In this document: positions 21,283-32,894 of the stretch, piece by piece
Layout: each line of letters starts with the position of its first letter
Numbering within the stretch: position 1 is the first letter of the stretch
Notes under the pieces: generated by a model
The model's input: the letters and a program-made list of their open reading frames with translations, nothing else
What the model was told of the DNA's origin: nothing
Databases searched by the model: none
Assembly: GCA_027603945.1 (NCBI GenBank)
Contig: JADIIU010000004.1
Span: 186,001-250,000 of the forward strand
DNA from: Terramyces sp. JEL0728
Lineage: Eukaryota; Chytridiomycota; Chytridiomycetes; Rhizophydiales; Terramycetaceae
Reading direction: 5' to 3'
Length of the DNA: 64,000 nt
Translations under genes and position numbers: made by a program

Positions 21283-23931
21283 TTAATTACGCAAGAAATA
21301 ATTGGTTGCAGATCTTCTCTTGATTACTTCTTCTGTGGAATCACATTTACTTGGTTTTTGTTTCTGGTTAATATTTAAATTACCTTGCTTCTAGTATTCA
21401 GAAATGGAACATCACTGCTGGTTGGGAGCGATTCTTCGACAGCATCTCGTAATAGGCTTTCAATCCTATCTCGGTTGATTTTTCGAAATTGCCGGCTCCG
21501 GGGAAGTTTCCCCTTTCCTCTTCCCTTCAACAATGATTCGACAATTGGCGATGAGCGATCGTACTGCTCATCTTCTGACTCGCTTAACTGGTACATTCCT
21601 GCAAAGCTTATCTTGGGCAATGAAGCATTTTGCGGGGTTTTGATTGGTGTCCTTTTTAGTGTTTTTGAGGGAGTATGTATCGCTGATTTCTTTGTGTCTG
21701 TGTATTCGTAGTCTGTCTCAAAGTCTGAATTCCAAGCTGGAAGGATCTCCTGGTTCAGCGTAGTGCTGCGCTGTGGGTTTCCCTTCCTGCCTTTCTTTTT
21801 CTTTGGCGAGTTCAACTTTTCTTTAAATATTTGTATAGGAGATTTTGGTGGAAATTGGGATATTTGCTTTTCATATTTAACAGGGGAAAATATTTTAGTT
21901 GGCGATTTAATGGGGGAGATAAATTGAGAAAATGAAACTCTTTTGCTGGGGGAAATTTCAGGCGAAATATTTGGTTTTTCGGGAGATTCGATTTCAAATA
22001 TGTCATCAAATGCAATCTCTGTTACTTCAGGAGTTTTCACCGGTGCAGATACTGGCTCTCCAACTATGCATTCAACGTAATCGTAATGTACTTTAACTGC
22101 TCCAATTAAAAATAACTCGTCCCAAGCAGCAACTATCAGATACCACGGAATATGTGGAAAGACGATTGATGTCATTTCTCTGAAGCGTATGCCATACTGA
22201 ATAATGCCGTTTTTCAGCAGCATCTTTTCGTTTACAGTCATTGGTTTGAATGGTAGCAAGTAAAAGTCTTTGATGAAATTAAAAGACTTTGATCTGCGAC
22301 GGACATTGTTGATTCTTTGTCTAATTTGATTCACAGGTTTTGCGGGCAAGTAGTGTATATGGATGGAAACCATATCCTGCAATCCAAAGTTGATTAATCC
22401 ATTATATAGCAATACATCTTCGTTTGGCAAGAATTCCCTGATTCTGCTTCGGTTATTGGGAATAATTCTCGGGTATAAAGTTTGATCGGTACAACAGTCT
22501 TTTAATATTCGCTCTCCAGCCTCTGAAAATCGAATGGGGCACTTGTTTACTTTCTTGTCCATTGTATTGTAATCTGTTGCGAATCCTGTTCTCGGTATGA
22601 TTTCAGTTTTCAAAATATTGGAAAGCCCTGGGATGCCTGGAATATTGAAAACGGAAGATTCGCCAGCAATTGTCATGCCAACCTCTTTTTGTTTGGTGAT
22701 ATTATACTTTTGTTAGTAAAAGTTACCAATTGGTCCTTCCAAAAACATTTCTCTTCCCGGTTTTCTAACTCTGATTCAATGACATAATTTTGGAGAGTTA
22801 GCTGAAACAGCTGCTGCATTTGTTCTTTCAGCTCTTGAACTTGATTGTTGCCAAAGCACTTTGAGCTGTCATAAACCCAATCAATTTGGTGGTTAGTTTT
22901 AAGCAATACATCATATGTCTTTTCTTTAAGAGTGTCATTGAACAAGTCTTCAAATTCTTCATCTAAAGTGAAATATAATTACGAGGAATATTGGGGTCTT
23001 CAATAAACTGGCTATTTTGCACCTCATCCGTGGGACATGGCTGGTCAGAAAACAGCGATTCCAAATAATCCTGCTTGTTTGCTTTCATAACCTCGTTTCT
23101 ATTTACATTTAAACCGTTTTGTCCAAGAACTATATCGAATCCAAGATCAACGCCTGTTTTTTGGACCAAAGTTGGTGGCACAACCATAGCACTGCTTGCT
23201 TCAATTTCTAAAAGTGGGGAAGTAGAGTCCATCAACTTTGGTGTTTCGACAGGTTTTGAATATTTGTGTAATGGCGAAGCCGTATTTACATTTGCGATTT
23301 TTGAACTATTTTTCACATCTGCAAAAGTCGGGATTGACGGAGGAGTAGCAGATTCTCTAAATCTTTTCATCAAACTAGTTTCCTTTCGAATTGGTTCCTC
23401 GGATAAAGCGGGCAATAATTCATTTTGTGAATTATTCAGTATATCTGGCTTTAATGGCTGAACTGACGGTGGAAGATTAGCTGGATAACGGACGGAAGTA
23501 AAAGGTGAGTCACGAACTAATCCAAACACTGGCGATGAGGCTAATTTTGGTTTCTTTCTCGACTTTGGTGATTTTTTCGTTTTTCGTTTTACTGGGCTAG
23601 TATTTTTAGCAGCTGGAGACTTGTTTAAAGTTGTTTTTAGAACGCTTGAATTTCCAACGTCTGGTTCTGAAGTTTCAGCATTGCTAATTAGCACTTTTAA
23701 CGGCTCTATTGGCGATGACATTGCTTTTTTCCGTTTCTTTGCCGGCTTGGGAAGTATTGTAATGTTCTTTGGTGGAGAACGATAGCCTCGGAGTTTCAAT
23801 TGTTCATACCGTTCATGGCAGTCTTTAGCGTCCGATCCAGGTATGCAGGTCGCAATTCTCCCCCATGATTTGTTGTATTTGACCACAGCATCCATCAAAA
23901 TATGTTCCTTTAAAGCTGTCCACTGAAACAT
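21283..23931 (-). CDS. SANT/Myb nuclear protein, GON4L/YY1AP1-like
   Basis: Exons 23931-22983, 22962-22727, 22706-21384 and 21363-21283 give 862 aa. Residues 4-48 form a SANT/Myb repeat (WTALKEHILMDAVVKYNKSW...CHERYEQLK). A long Ser/Pro/Lys-rich linker follows. The middle carries GON4L-like blocks: QVQELKEQMQQLFQLTLQ, then FLPNEDVLLYNGLINFG, LPAKPVNQIRQRINNVR and FYLLPFKPMTVNEKMLL. The tail is disordered and basic. Family members are transcriptional co-regulators. Three 20-nt introns (branches TTCAC, CTAAC, TTAAC). In GON4L the SANT domain is C-terminal, here it is N-terminal, so orthology is tentative. Confidence 0.75.
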
Positions 23932-24195
23932 TTTGTGATTAAGTTTAAATCGCTTGTCCAGGAATGTGAAATTTTAATGCAAAAATATTTCATGACTCAC
24001 AGCTCTAATAAACGAAATCATGTAAGATAAGGGTTAGGGTTATTTGTATTAGTTTGGCTTTAATTACTCGGTAGCTTCAATGGTACGGTCTTGTGTACAT
24101 GGACAGCTGCTCATATTGGAGCAGTATCGAATCAAGTGAAATGATTCCGATAATCCAATTAAGATGGGAAATTCCCCATTAAAATTTTGTCCGAA
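23932..24195. repeat. Divergent promoter region with a short interstitial telomere-like tract
   Basis: 264 bp between two divergent starts. Around 24027-24042 lies AAGGGTTAGGGTTATT, two and a half TTAGGG units, the common fungal and animal telomere repeat. An AAAATTTT word lies just before the kinase start. Confidence 0.55.
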
Positions 24196-25347
24196 ATGTC
24201 TAGTAGTGATGATTCAGAACAAACCAAATTGGGAGTACAACTTGAAATTTCAAATTTCCAGCGAGATTTCCCTCATAGCCAGTATATCATGCTGGAAAAA
24301 ATCGGACAGGGAACGTTTTCGTCGGTTTACAAATCAATAGATAGCAAACACCAACACACCAGCGATTGTAAAGAGGAATGCAGTATCGTTGCAGTCAAAC
24401 GGATATATCCTACAAGTAGCCCGACAAGAATACTGACAGAATTATCTATTTTGCATGCATTATCTGGTCATCCAAATGTCGCTCCTCTAATAAATGCAAT
24501 CCGACACGAAGATCAGGTTATTGCAGTACTGCCTTATTACCCACATTCAAATTTCAAAGTATTTTCATTTAACCCAGCACTATTTCCGCGAATTATCTAC
24601 CAACCAAATTAAAGGTTACATGAGATCCTTGCTATCTGGATTAAAGCACGTACATCAGAAGGGATTCATACACAGAGATGTCAAACCCAGCAACTTCATA
24701 TATTCTCCAGAAAGTGAAACAGGAGTATTAATTGATTTTGGACTTGCACAAGTAGCAATTTTTAATTAGAATGAAGCTGATCGCAGGGTGGAAGATTTGA
24801 AATTCAAACAGCCAAAGCCAATGAAATTAGAAAAGAAGCGTCCGTTTTATATCGTTGGTAAGTAGTGGTCTAATAGAGATGATAAAAGACCCTCAATTAG
24901 AGCAAATAGAGCTGGAACCAGAGGATTCAGAGGTAATTAAGATTTGAATTCAGCGCCAGAGGTTTTGTTTAAAGTGGTCCATCAAACCAAAGCCATTGAC
25001 ATTTGGTCGGCTGGAGTGATCCTTCTGTCCATTTTAACTGGCCAATTTCCGTTCTTCCAGTCTACGGATGATGTGGAAGCTATGCTGGAAATCTCCCATA
25101 TATTCGGAAAACAGAAGATGAAACAGTTAGCATACTCACTAAGTGTGTTGTTTTTAATCTAGATCGCTCTTTCGAAACAAACATTCCTACAATAGGCAAG
25201 GAAATTGGGCTTTGCTACATTATTGACAAGATGAATGAAATGCCTGTTGATGAATTGGCACTAGACTTGCTGGAAAAGCTAATGGAATTAGACCCTGCAA
25301 AGAGGATTACTGCAAGTGAAGCATTGCGTCACCCTTTCCTTCAATAA
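24196..25347 (+). CDS. CDC7: CDC7-type DBF4-dependent protein kinase
   Basis: Serine/threonine kinase that fires replication origins by phosphorylating MCM. Exons 24196-24558, 24578-24751, 24770-24857, 24879-24932, 24954-25142 and 25163-25347 give 350 aa. Kinase motifs: [50 protein letters not shown]. The Cdc7-type signs are the GTRGFRAPE activation segment and a short insert between DFG and APE (only about 35 residues, far smaller than in yeast). Introns are 19, 18, 21, 21 and 20 nt; the last has a GTGTGT 5' end. The start is the ATG at 24196 in frame with [11 protein letters not shown]. Confidence 0.88.
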
Positions 25348-25427
25348 TATTTATAATATAATCCGAAACCGGCATTTTGGCACTTTCCGAATTTCGTGTT
25401 TACATTTTGAAATCGCACACATTTGAA

Positions 25428-26356
25428 ATGAACAATCAAGACACTGTCGGATTTATCGGATTAGGAAATATGGGTAGTGCTATGGCCGCCAATCTCATGC
25501 AAGGTATTTTTTGGCTAACGAGGGATTGCGCCAAAACCATTGCACGTCTGGAACAGAACCAAATCAAAAGCGGATGATTTAGTCAAACAAGGAGCTGTTT
25601 GGGTTGAATCTATCCAGCAACTGGCCAAGCAATGCAATGTTATTATTTGTGTTGCTTTTGATGATGCGGCATTGAAAGATATCGTCAACAAAGTAATTGA
25701 GGGAGGGCCTGCACCAGGCACCATCTTTGCCAGTTGCTCTACCGTGCATCCGGACACTACCAAGGAGTTGGTTCCGTTGGCTTTGAAGCATGGTATTCGC
25801 TTTATGGGCACGCCGGTATTTGGAAGGTAATTTATTCTAATCCAGACCAGATGCAGCAGCCAAGAAATTGCTACTCATGGTCGTTGCAGGACACCCAGAA
25901 TCTAAAAAGATCATCACACCTTATTTGTTGACAATGGGACGTGGGCCATTGGATTCTGGAGATGAAGCGCACCTAGCAAATGTCCAAAAATTGGTTGGAA
26001 ACTTTTTTGTCGCAACTATAATTGAATTAAGTGCCGAGGCACAAACTTTGGCGGAAAAGAATGGTCTTGATCGAGAAAAGGTTGTTGAATTTGTCGATTT
26101 GCTGTTCCCAATCCGCACTTTTCAGATCTACAATCGCATTATAGCCGATGAAGATTTCAGCCAGGGGTTTAGCGTTGCTGGCGGTTTAAAAGATGTTGGA
26201 TTGATCAGGGACATTGCTCAAAAAACTGGGGCTAAAGTTCCTATCGCTGATATTACTTATGAACACTTGCAGAAAGTACCTCCTGAAGATAAGGAAAAGG
26301 ATTGGGCCGTGCTATCCAATGTAGTAAAGAAAGAGTCCAATTTGCCAACAAAATAA
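25428..26356 (+). CDS. Beta-hydroxyacid dehydrogenase (3-hydroxyisobutyrate DH / glyoxylate reductase family)
   Basis: NAD(P)-dependent oxidoreductase of small 3-hydroxyacids. Exons 25428-25503, 25523-25826 and 25846-26356 give 296 aa. N-terminal dinucleotide fold GFIGLGNMGSAMAANL, then LHVWNRTKSKADDLVKQGA and the substrate loop TPVFGRPDAAA. The catalytic lysine region is KLVGNFFVATIIELSAEA. Both introns are 19 nt (CTAAC and CTAAT). Exact substrate is not decidable; GLYR1-like succinic semialdehyde or glyoxylate reductases share this pattern. It has no obvious mitochondrial presequence. Confidence 0.88.
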
Positions 26357-26377
26357 AGTTTGATTTTTTTGAACTCA

Positions 26378-27583
26378 ATGAGAATAAAGGTACAAATTGA
26401 TCTGGACAGCCAAATCAAAACATGGTACACTGTATCAGATCACTTTGAAAAATTTTCATTGCTGTTGGATAACCTGTCGTCAGACTTTGATTTTGCATGC
26501 AAGGATATTACAATGACGATGGACGGATTCGAATTGCCCCTATTTTTAAACCCATTCTCAATATTGAAGGAAGATGATATGATAATGTATGTTTTCACTG
26601 ATGTAGCATTTCAAGGAAATCACTGTTGAAGCGAAAGAACAATGTTGCACAGGACATATCTAAAAAGAGCAAAATTGATGCGAATGGAATAGCCGACGCC
26701 AAGAGCAGCATTACAACAGAAGCGAGTTCAGCAGAAGAAAGCGACTCATCTGATGCTGAGTCTGGCGATAGTTCGGACCCAGAAACTAGTGACAGTTCAG
26801 ATGAATCGGAGAGTGACTCTGTCAGTTCAGATACTGACGAGTCTGAAGAAAGCAAAGCAACCAAAGCAGTACTCCAAGCTGTCGACCCAAAATTAATTAA
26901 AGCATTACACAAGAACAAACGCAAAGCGGTTAATAATATGCTGCATACAGAGCCAACACATCAAAAGTTTAAAGAAAATGAGCCAATCGTATTCAACACC
27001 AAGGTTGAGCTTTTCAATCCTCCTGGAACGTTTAGCGACAATCAATTAAAGCGCCGTCGAAAAGTCACTCAGCAACACGAAACAGCTGATGAATATCAAG
27101 CAGAGCAAGAGAAATTGGAAGTGCAGGATTGGGAAAGTTTTGAGGAAATGGAAGAAAACGAATTTCCAATTTTGGAGGGAGAAAATCAAGCAGAGGAAGA
27201 TTTCGCGCTAAACACGCAAGTGGTAGATGCTGTTGACTATACCGAGTTGCCAGTCTTAAAGGAACCGCAAGTAGGCGCAGAGATAGTATATAAAGTAATG
27301 ATCGCTAATATAGACATTGGAATTGTCACTGGCATACACTGCAGAAATCAGTGATTTCAAAAGGGCTAAAATAGTGTCATTCACTCCAACCAAGAAAAGC
27401 TTCAAAGTGGTGCTGCATAAATTGCAACCAGATGCCCCTAATATTCCAAGCTCTGCATGGGAACCTAAAATCCATGATTACATCTATCCGAAAGGGAGAA
27501 AGTTTGAAGTAGAGCAAGTCCCTGAAGAAATCTCGATTGAAGTTGATTGGAAGGATTTAATTGAAGTTAGATTAATACACTAG
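26378..27583 (+). CDS. COIL: Coilin-like Cajal body protein
   Basis: Scaffold of Cajal bodies, where spliceosomal snRNPs mature. Exons 26378-26586, 26607-27294 and 27314-27583 give 388 aa. The N-terminal ubiquitin-like self-association domain (about residues 1-75) ends in ILKEDDMIIISRKSLLKRK. A long Ser/Asp/Glu-rich acidic region follows. The C-terminal Tudor-like domain opens VGAEIVYKTLELS and runs DFKRAKIVSFTPTKKSFKV. Introns are 20 (CTGAT) and 19 nt (CTAAT). It starts only 21 bp after the stop of the upstream gene. The assignment depends on domain order and the weakly conserved ends, so it is probable rather than certain. Confidence 0.78.
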
Positions 27584-27618
27584 GAAGACTATCGAACTGG
27601 AATAAATGATTATATTTG

Positions 27619-27903
27619 TTAATTAGCATCTTTTGACTCTGCAAATGTTTTTGGCAAGTTGAATCCAACTTTGTTTGCGGTTCTCTGTAGTTTCTCACTA
27701 TCAGACAACTGGGATGCGGGCCAGTACCGTTCCATCATTTCTGTATGTGTTCTATTTGCCAACAGCAAGTCATAAATGTTTTTAGCTTCCTGCAAATCGC
27801 TCCTGATCTTGAATTGCTCTTTGAGATGCAGCTTGTAATATTGTGGGTTTGGGAATCGTTGAATTTCTCTGAGAATGTTTTTGTATAGAGTTCTTGCTTG
27901 CAT
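27619..27903 (-). CDS. LYR-motif mitochondrial protein, FMC1/DUF1763-like
   Basis: 94 aa, single exon, start MQARTLYKNILREIQRFP. The TLYKNILRE opening and a downstream basic helix fit the complex-1 LYR family of small mitochondrial acyl-carrier-binding assembly factors. The C-terminal ERYWPASQLSDSEKLQRTA followed by VGFNLP resembles FMC1 and fungal DUF1763 proteins (ATP synthase F1 assembly). Tail-to-tail with coilin, 35 bp apart. Which LYR subfamily it belongs to is uncertain. Confidence 0.7.
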   Translation of the reverse strand: MQARTLYKNILREIQRFPNPQYYKLHLKEQFKIRSDLQEAKNIYDLLLANRTHTEMMERYWPASQLSDSEKLQRTANKVGFNLPKTFAESKDAN

Positions 27904-28279
27904 TTTGATTGAAAAATCAAAAAAAGAATTTGCAATTTGGAGCAACGAGACTAACTGTGATACCGAAACTCAATTTACGAGTTGATTATGCCAAGTCGCA
28001 AATGACATTTTATAGCTATTCCGCACGATTTGTTTACATTAGTATTATTCATGGTAGTCATTGAGCTGTTTCCAATGCCGTGAGTCACTATAATGATTGA
28101 ACGTAAAGAACAATCACCAAAGAGAAAATAATTCCATGTTTAATGGGATTGCCAATTTACGAACGAATGAAACGCAAATATTTGACTAATCCAATCGCCT
28201 CTGCATTGTTTATAATTTTTGAAACTAGAATTACTGTTGCCACTTGAAAATCTTCTGCAAAAATTCTTGTGGAAAAGAA
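27904..28279. other. Divergent intergenic region, LYR protein / MDV1
   Basis: 376 bp between two divergent start codons. A GAAAAATC word lies just upstream of the LYR start and a TTTTTGAAAC word lies upstream of MDV1. No other element recognised. Confidence 0.4.
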
Positions 28280-30285
28280 ATGTCTGAAAGCTTCCAGTTT
28301 TCTAAAGGCGTCAGAAAAATGAATTCGACAAGCAATCTAAACTTTGTATTCCATTCTAATAGTAGAATCCTTGGGGTAAAATTGGTGATGATGGTTTGGA
28401 TATCATGCAGGAGGATTCCCAAACTGTTCCTGAGCTCTATGAGCAATATGAACAGTATGATGAACCACCCGAACAGGAGGAGCTTCCAATGGAAAAACCG
28501 GAAGTGGATTCACCTCCGCAGAGTAATTCTTCTACAATTGTTTATGTCGAAGAGCAGCAAGAATTATTAAAGCAACAATTAAATATCGAGCCAGAAGACC
28601 AAATTCAAGAAACAACCACATTTTTTCAAGGTTTTAGAGCTTCAAATCCTCGCATGTCAATGAATTTTCACAAACCGCAACCGTTAAAGCCAGTAGTGTT
28701 GGTCCCGGTTGTTGAAAAGAGGAGAGACTCGATCGCTTCAACTATTTCACACAACTCCAACAATTCAAAAAGCAGCAGATTGCCAGCAAAAGCAAGACAT
28801 CAAGCAATTGCAATTAACAACATTGCAAAGTTGTTTAACGATCTTTTGAATGAAAGAGAAAAACTGTTCACGGAAAGTGATACATTGGAGGTTGATAGAG
28901 TGAGTTATTTCTAATTTAGCAAACCGCAGAAGACGAATTGCGCCAAGTTGAAGATATTTTGACCAAATTCACTGAAAGAAAAAAGGAATTGACAAAGGAA
29001 ATTAACCGTATTATCAAGAGAGAGGATCGCATTGCTCAATTATGTAATTTATATTAACTGTAGTGGAAAACGTCGATGATAGGATCAATACTATTGGCGA
29101 TCAAACTGTTAAAGTTGAAAAACAAGTTCGAAGCATCAAAGGAGAACCTTGTATGATTGAAGATGATGAAGAATCTGAAGAACCTAATACTTGTATCAAA
29201 ACCTACTTTGGGCACATGGACACGATCGAATGTCTCGATTTCGAGTCTCCATTCGGCCATTTAGTCACTGGATCTGCCGATAAAACTCTCAGAATCTGGG
29301 ATATGTCTAGCCATAAGTGTTTAGGTGTATTGGAAGGGCATTCTGGTAAACATTACTTACGATAGGCTGGGTAAGAACCGTCCAAATGTCTGGATACACG
29401 GTAATGAGTGGTAGTGGAGACCATACTGTCAACATGTGGGATATTTCGGGGTTAGACACTAACTTGGCTACTCAATTGGTCGACACAGAAGACGATGGTT
29501 ACAGTCCGTTGGTAAGAACATTTAGTGGACATACTGGGGGCATTTCTTGTCTTCAATTCAACGACACTACCTTGTTGAGTGGTTCTATTGACAAGACTAT
29601 TCGTCAGTGGGATCTAGAAACCGGCTCTACCTTGGCCGTCCTCCGTAGCGAAGTGTCAGTAGACTCCTTGGAAAACCCTCTTGACCAAGCTTTATATGCC
29701 CACGAAGTTGCAAGTCCTGCCGTTCTTGCCGTCGCTGAACAAACAGGATGGGATGACTTTGACAAGCCAGTCGAAAAAGTCCAAAAGAAGATTTATAATA
29801 TCGGAGGTCATGTTGGCGGTTTGCACTTTTGGCAACACGCTTTGGCTGCGGGCTATGGCGATGGTGTCATCAGACTATTTGATCTTCGTAGTGGCAGTTG
29901 CCATCGCGAGCTTAAAGGGCATTTTGGTGCAGTAACTACCGTCAACTTTGATGATAACGTAATTATTTCTGGGTCTATGGACAAGACTATCAAGGTATTT
30001 TCTATATAATTTTAGTTGTGGGATTTAAGAATGGGAGACTACACACATTCATTAAACACTGCTGGAAATGTCACTGATTTATCTTTTGATTTCTCCCGCA
30101 TTGCAATCGCATGTTCAACAAAATCAATCAACGTATACCACCGTACATCTGGCAATGTAGCTGAATTAGAAGGCCATTCTAAGAGCGTTCGCGCAGTTAA
30201 ACTGAAAGGCGGCCGCATTGTTAGTGGTGGTATGGATTCCACTTTAAGGGTATGGAGATCTGATCCTATGCAAATAATTGTATGA
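28280..30285 (+). CDS. MDV1: WD40 protein of mitochondrial fission, MDV1/CAF4-like
   Basis: Adaptor linking Fis1 to the dynamin Dnm1 on the outer mitochondrial membrane. Exons 28280-28345, 28366-28899, 28920-29043, 29064-29345, 29366-29994 and 30016-30285 give 634 aa. Residues 1-175 are acidic and disordered. A coiled coil follows at about 180-255 (the exon carrying LRQVEDILTKFTERKKEL). The C-terminal half has WD40 repeats: GHMDTIECLDF...LRIWDM, GSGDHTVNMWDI, GHTGGISCLQF...IRQWDL, GHVGG...IRLFDL, GHFGAVTTVNF, KLWDLRMGD and GHSKSVRAVKL...LRVWRS. Introns are 20, 20, 20, 20 and 21 nt. The last 42 bp overlap the end of cysteine dioxygenase on the other strand. Confidence 0.88.
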
Positions 30286-31020
30286 TGCAAGCAATAAATC
30301 ATAAAGTTCAATATCAATTTTATTTAAAGTACTGGGAAAGTATTCAAATTCTTTTGGAGCTTCCATACCGGCAAACACATGCTTTGGTGGTTCTGGTAAC
30401 TTTGGGAGGTTTCTGCCTGAAGAAAACCTTTCCAATTGATACTTTGCTTTCAAAGCACAAGCCTGATCCAATCTAACCCCATCTGTGGAATAGAACGTGG
30501 TCTTGCCTGATAGACTTTCGTTTCCCTTTTCGTCGTAAATCTTGCAATACTCAATGGGCGGAGAATACAGGTGCAATGAAATAGCAGGCTGCCCAGTATC
30601 ATTCCCAACTCGATGAGTTCCAATCTTGTCGTGCATGTAATTTACTTGGTTTTCAGTGTAATATGCAGTTTTTGGCATTTCGGCGTTCTCGCTGGGATAT
30701 AAAGTTTCTGTCAGCTGCCCTTCTAGCACTTTAAAGATACAATGTGAGTTTGCATGGTTGTGGATTGGGGAAGTATGTCCAGGTCCCCAACACAGCGCAA
30801 TCAAATTGTATTTACCGTTCCCGTCATCAATCAAATTACGAGTATATTTCTTTGCATCAAATAAAGCATATTTTGCGTAATCCAGTCGGTTAGCTTTGTA
30901 ATTTGACATTAACGACATTAGTTTTTCAACATCTGTTTGTGTAATGTCATTATCTTTAAATTCACTGCGAATTTCTTTGACTAGATTTGCAAGTGTCATT
31001 GGTAGCATAACGGCGGACAT
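30244..31020 (-). CDS. CDO1: Cysteine dioxygenase
   Basis: Non-heme iron enzyme oxidising cysteine to cysteine sulfinate, the entry step to taurine and sulfate. Single exon, 258 aa. Iron ligands are in SPIHNHANSHC (two His) and GTHRVGN; the Cys of NSHC is the partner of the Cys-Tyr cofactor, and SLHLYSPP carries the conserved Tyr. The protein is about 55 aa longer than animal CDO: after the cupin core the frame continues through a non-conserved tail into the antisense end of MDV1. An AATAAA lies inside that tail on this strand, so the true end or an unnoticed splice could differ. Confidence 0.92.
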   Translation of the reverse strand: MSAVMLPMTLANLVKEIRSEFKDNDITQTDVEKLMSLMSNYKANRLDYAKYALFDAKKYTRNLIDDGNGKYNLIALCWGPGHTSPIHNHANSHCIFKVLEGQLTETLYPSENAEMPKTAYYTENQVNYMHDKIGTHRVGNDTGQPAISLHLYSPPIEYCKIYDEKGNESLSGKTTFYSTDGVRLDQACALKAKYQLERFSSGRNLPKLPEPPKHVFAGMEAPKEFEYFPSTLNKIDIELYDLLLASYNYLHRIRSPYP

Positions 31021-31450
31021 GAATTTGCGTTATTTATTACTGTGGGGGCAATTATCAGGTGCACGGAAACAATAGAGTTGAACAATGACTTGTGAAACCG
31101 ATGAATGATCAGACACCTGATAAGTAATACCCGCCAAAAGTAATATTTTGTGATATTAATACGACTCGTCGGATTTCATTATTGCTTGCCAGATATTTAT
31201 TGCGATTTTATTTGCACTCGCATACGCTGGCAAATTCCATGGACGATAACACAAATTTGGGTCTAATCTGAAACAGTCATCCCAGAATGATCATTCTCAG
31301 CAGACTGTTAATGAGCTAATGGCTTTCTATTGTGCCGCAAATGCCATCCACTGGATGTTCAGATGCACTCAGAATCCATAATCAGTGCACTGCATACTTT
31401 ATTGAAAAGATTATTCTAACGATATTTTAAACCAATTAAGCTCGTCTACA
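31021..31450. other. Intergenic region upstream of cysteine dioxygenase
   Basis: 430 bp holding the CDO promoter side and the 3' side of CCZ1. Only short random ORFs. No tRNA-like or repeat structure was found by eye. Confidence 0.4.
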
Positions 31451-32831
31451 TTAACCATGGTTACCCTGGATGCGATCTAATCCAACTTCTTTATCTACAT
31501 ATACTACAATATCCCTCGAGCCATCTTTTAGCACACACAACCACCCTCCATCAATGTTGACGTAACGCTCAACATCACTATTCTTTTGCAAAAACAGTTT
31601 TCTTACTTTTGTTGTGATTTTGGTGTTGCTGCTTCCAACTTGGAGGTTTCGTGTATTGTTATTCTTGATAGTGTAATAATACATGCTCGAGGATAGTTTC
31701 TCTGGAATATTTAACAGCGGAGCCATCAGTTCATGTATACAGCTTTGCAGGAATGCGTAGTAAGATAACTGGTGGAATTTTTCCAATTCAACATGCTTGG
31801 TCGTAAAAGTAATAGTGAGGATTTCATGCAATTGATAAGTAATAATAATATGTGGTGTTTTGTCAAAATAGACAATCTTGGGAACAACATTTTGTTCCAC
31901 CTGATCGAGTGTTTCTGGGCCAATCAAGAAACCTGTAAATGGCGGACCTGATTGAAAATTTGCTGAATGAAGAAACGTAGACACTCTCGAAGAGATTGCC
32001 GCCTATCTTAATATCGGTTACCTCTCCCTTGGTTTTCACCTGATTGATAATCAAATCGTCATATTTTCCACTTTCAGAATCAACCAAGTAATCATACAGG
32101 TCATATATATGTTCGTACCGCTCCAAACCGCTGTAAACCAGCGCATTTTTATATAATAACGTCACCGTGGTGGAAGTGATTGTGGAAAGTTTGTTTAGTA
32201 TCGAAAATACTGATTTATAAAAGTTATATCCCAAGATCCCTTCCAAAGAAGCGAGTTCCAGCTTTCTAAAATCTATTGATTGTATAAAACATGTAAAGAA
32301 CGACTCTAATTTTTGTCTATAGGTCTCCAATTGGTTCGTAAAGTTGTGTGGAGGTCCGCTGTCTGTGTCTACTTTTTCCAGCATCTTTCCTTTCCCTGTT
32401 GATTCTACTCTACACAAATTTTTGAACTCTTCCACATCATTAAACAAACAGTATCTAGCATGCGACTTCACTGCCAAAGAAATCATAGCTTCATCCGAGG
32501 TTGAATAGTCTGCGTACTTTTTCCCGCTTTTAGTGTATGCAGTTGCAGCCATCCTGACTTTAATCAGGTAGTAGAATTCATCCGTTTTGTACAGGATCGA
32601 TATCGTCTTTCCAGTCTTGAATATATGATACTGCGATGGTGTGAATTTCGCAGTGAACGACTCCATTGCTTGTGCCAATCCAACTTGTCTGGAAATTTCA
32701 TCTGGAGATGTTGGTGGATAAAAGTACAAGACTTGTCTAAGCATATCTTCTGTTGATTCCGACTTTCCTTGCAGCTTTGGATTAAATATACAAAAATATA
32801 ACAGTTGCGCGCTGGTCTCAAATGGCTTCAT
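31451..32831 (-). CDS. CCZ1: Vacuolar fusion protein CCZ1
   Basis: Subunit of the Mon1-Ccz1 GEF that activates Rab7 on late endosomes. Exons 32831-31985 and 31962-31451 give 452 aa. The N-terminal longin domain starts with QLLYFCIFNPKL, then VLYFYPPTSPDEISRQVGLAQAM, which is the family signature. Later parts are less conserved (INTU/CCZ1 longin 2 and 3). The 22-nt intron has a weak TTCAT branch box; alternative acceptors in the same frame exist 15 nt downstream, so the exact junction (residues near ETNFQSGPPFTG) is less certain than elsewhere. Confidence 0.85.
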
Positions 32832-32894
32832 TTCAGATCAAAAACAAAAACGTGAACATTTAAAATTATATTAACTCCTTGGATTACGCAGGGA

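Noticed and set aside
27327..27350. GTCACT...CTGCAG as a second intron of the coilin gene
   Set aside because: It gives the wrong frame; the intron 27295-27313 (GTAATG...CTAATATAG) explains the frame change completely.
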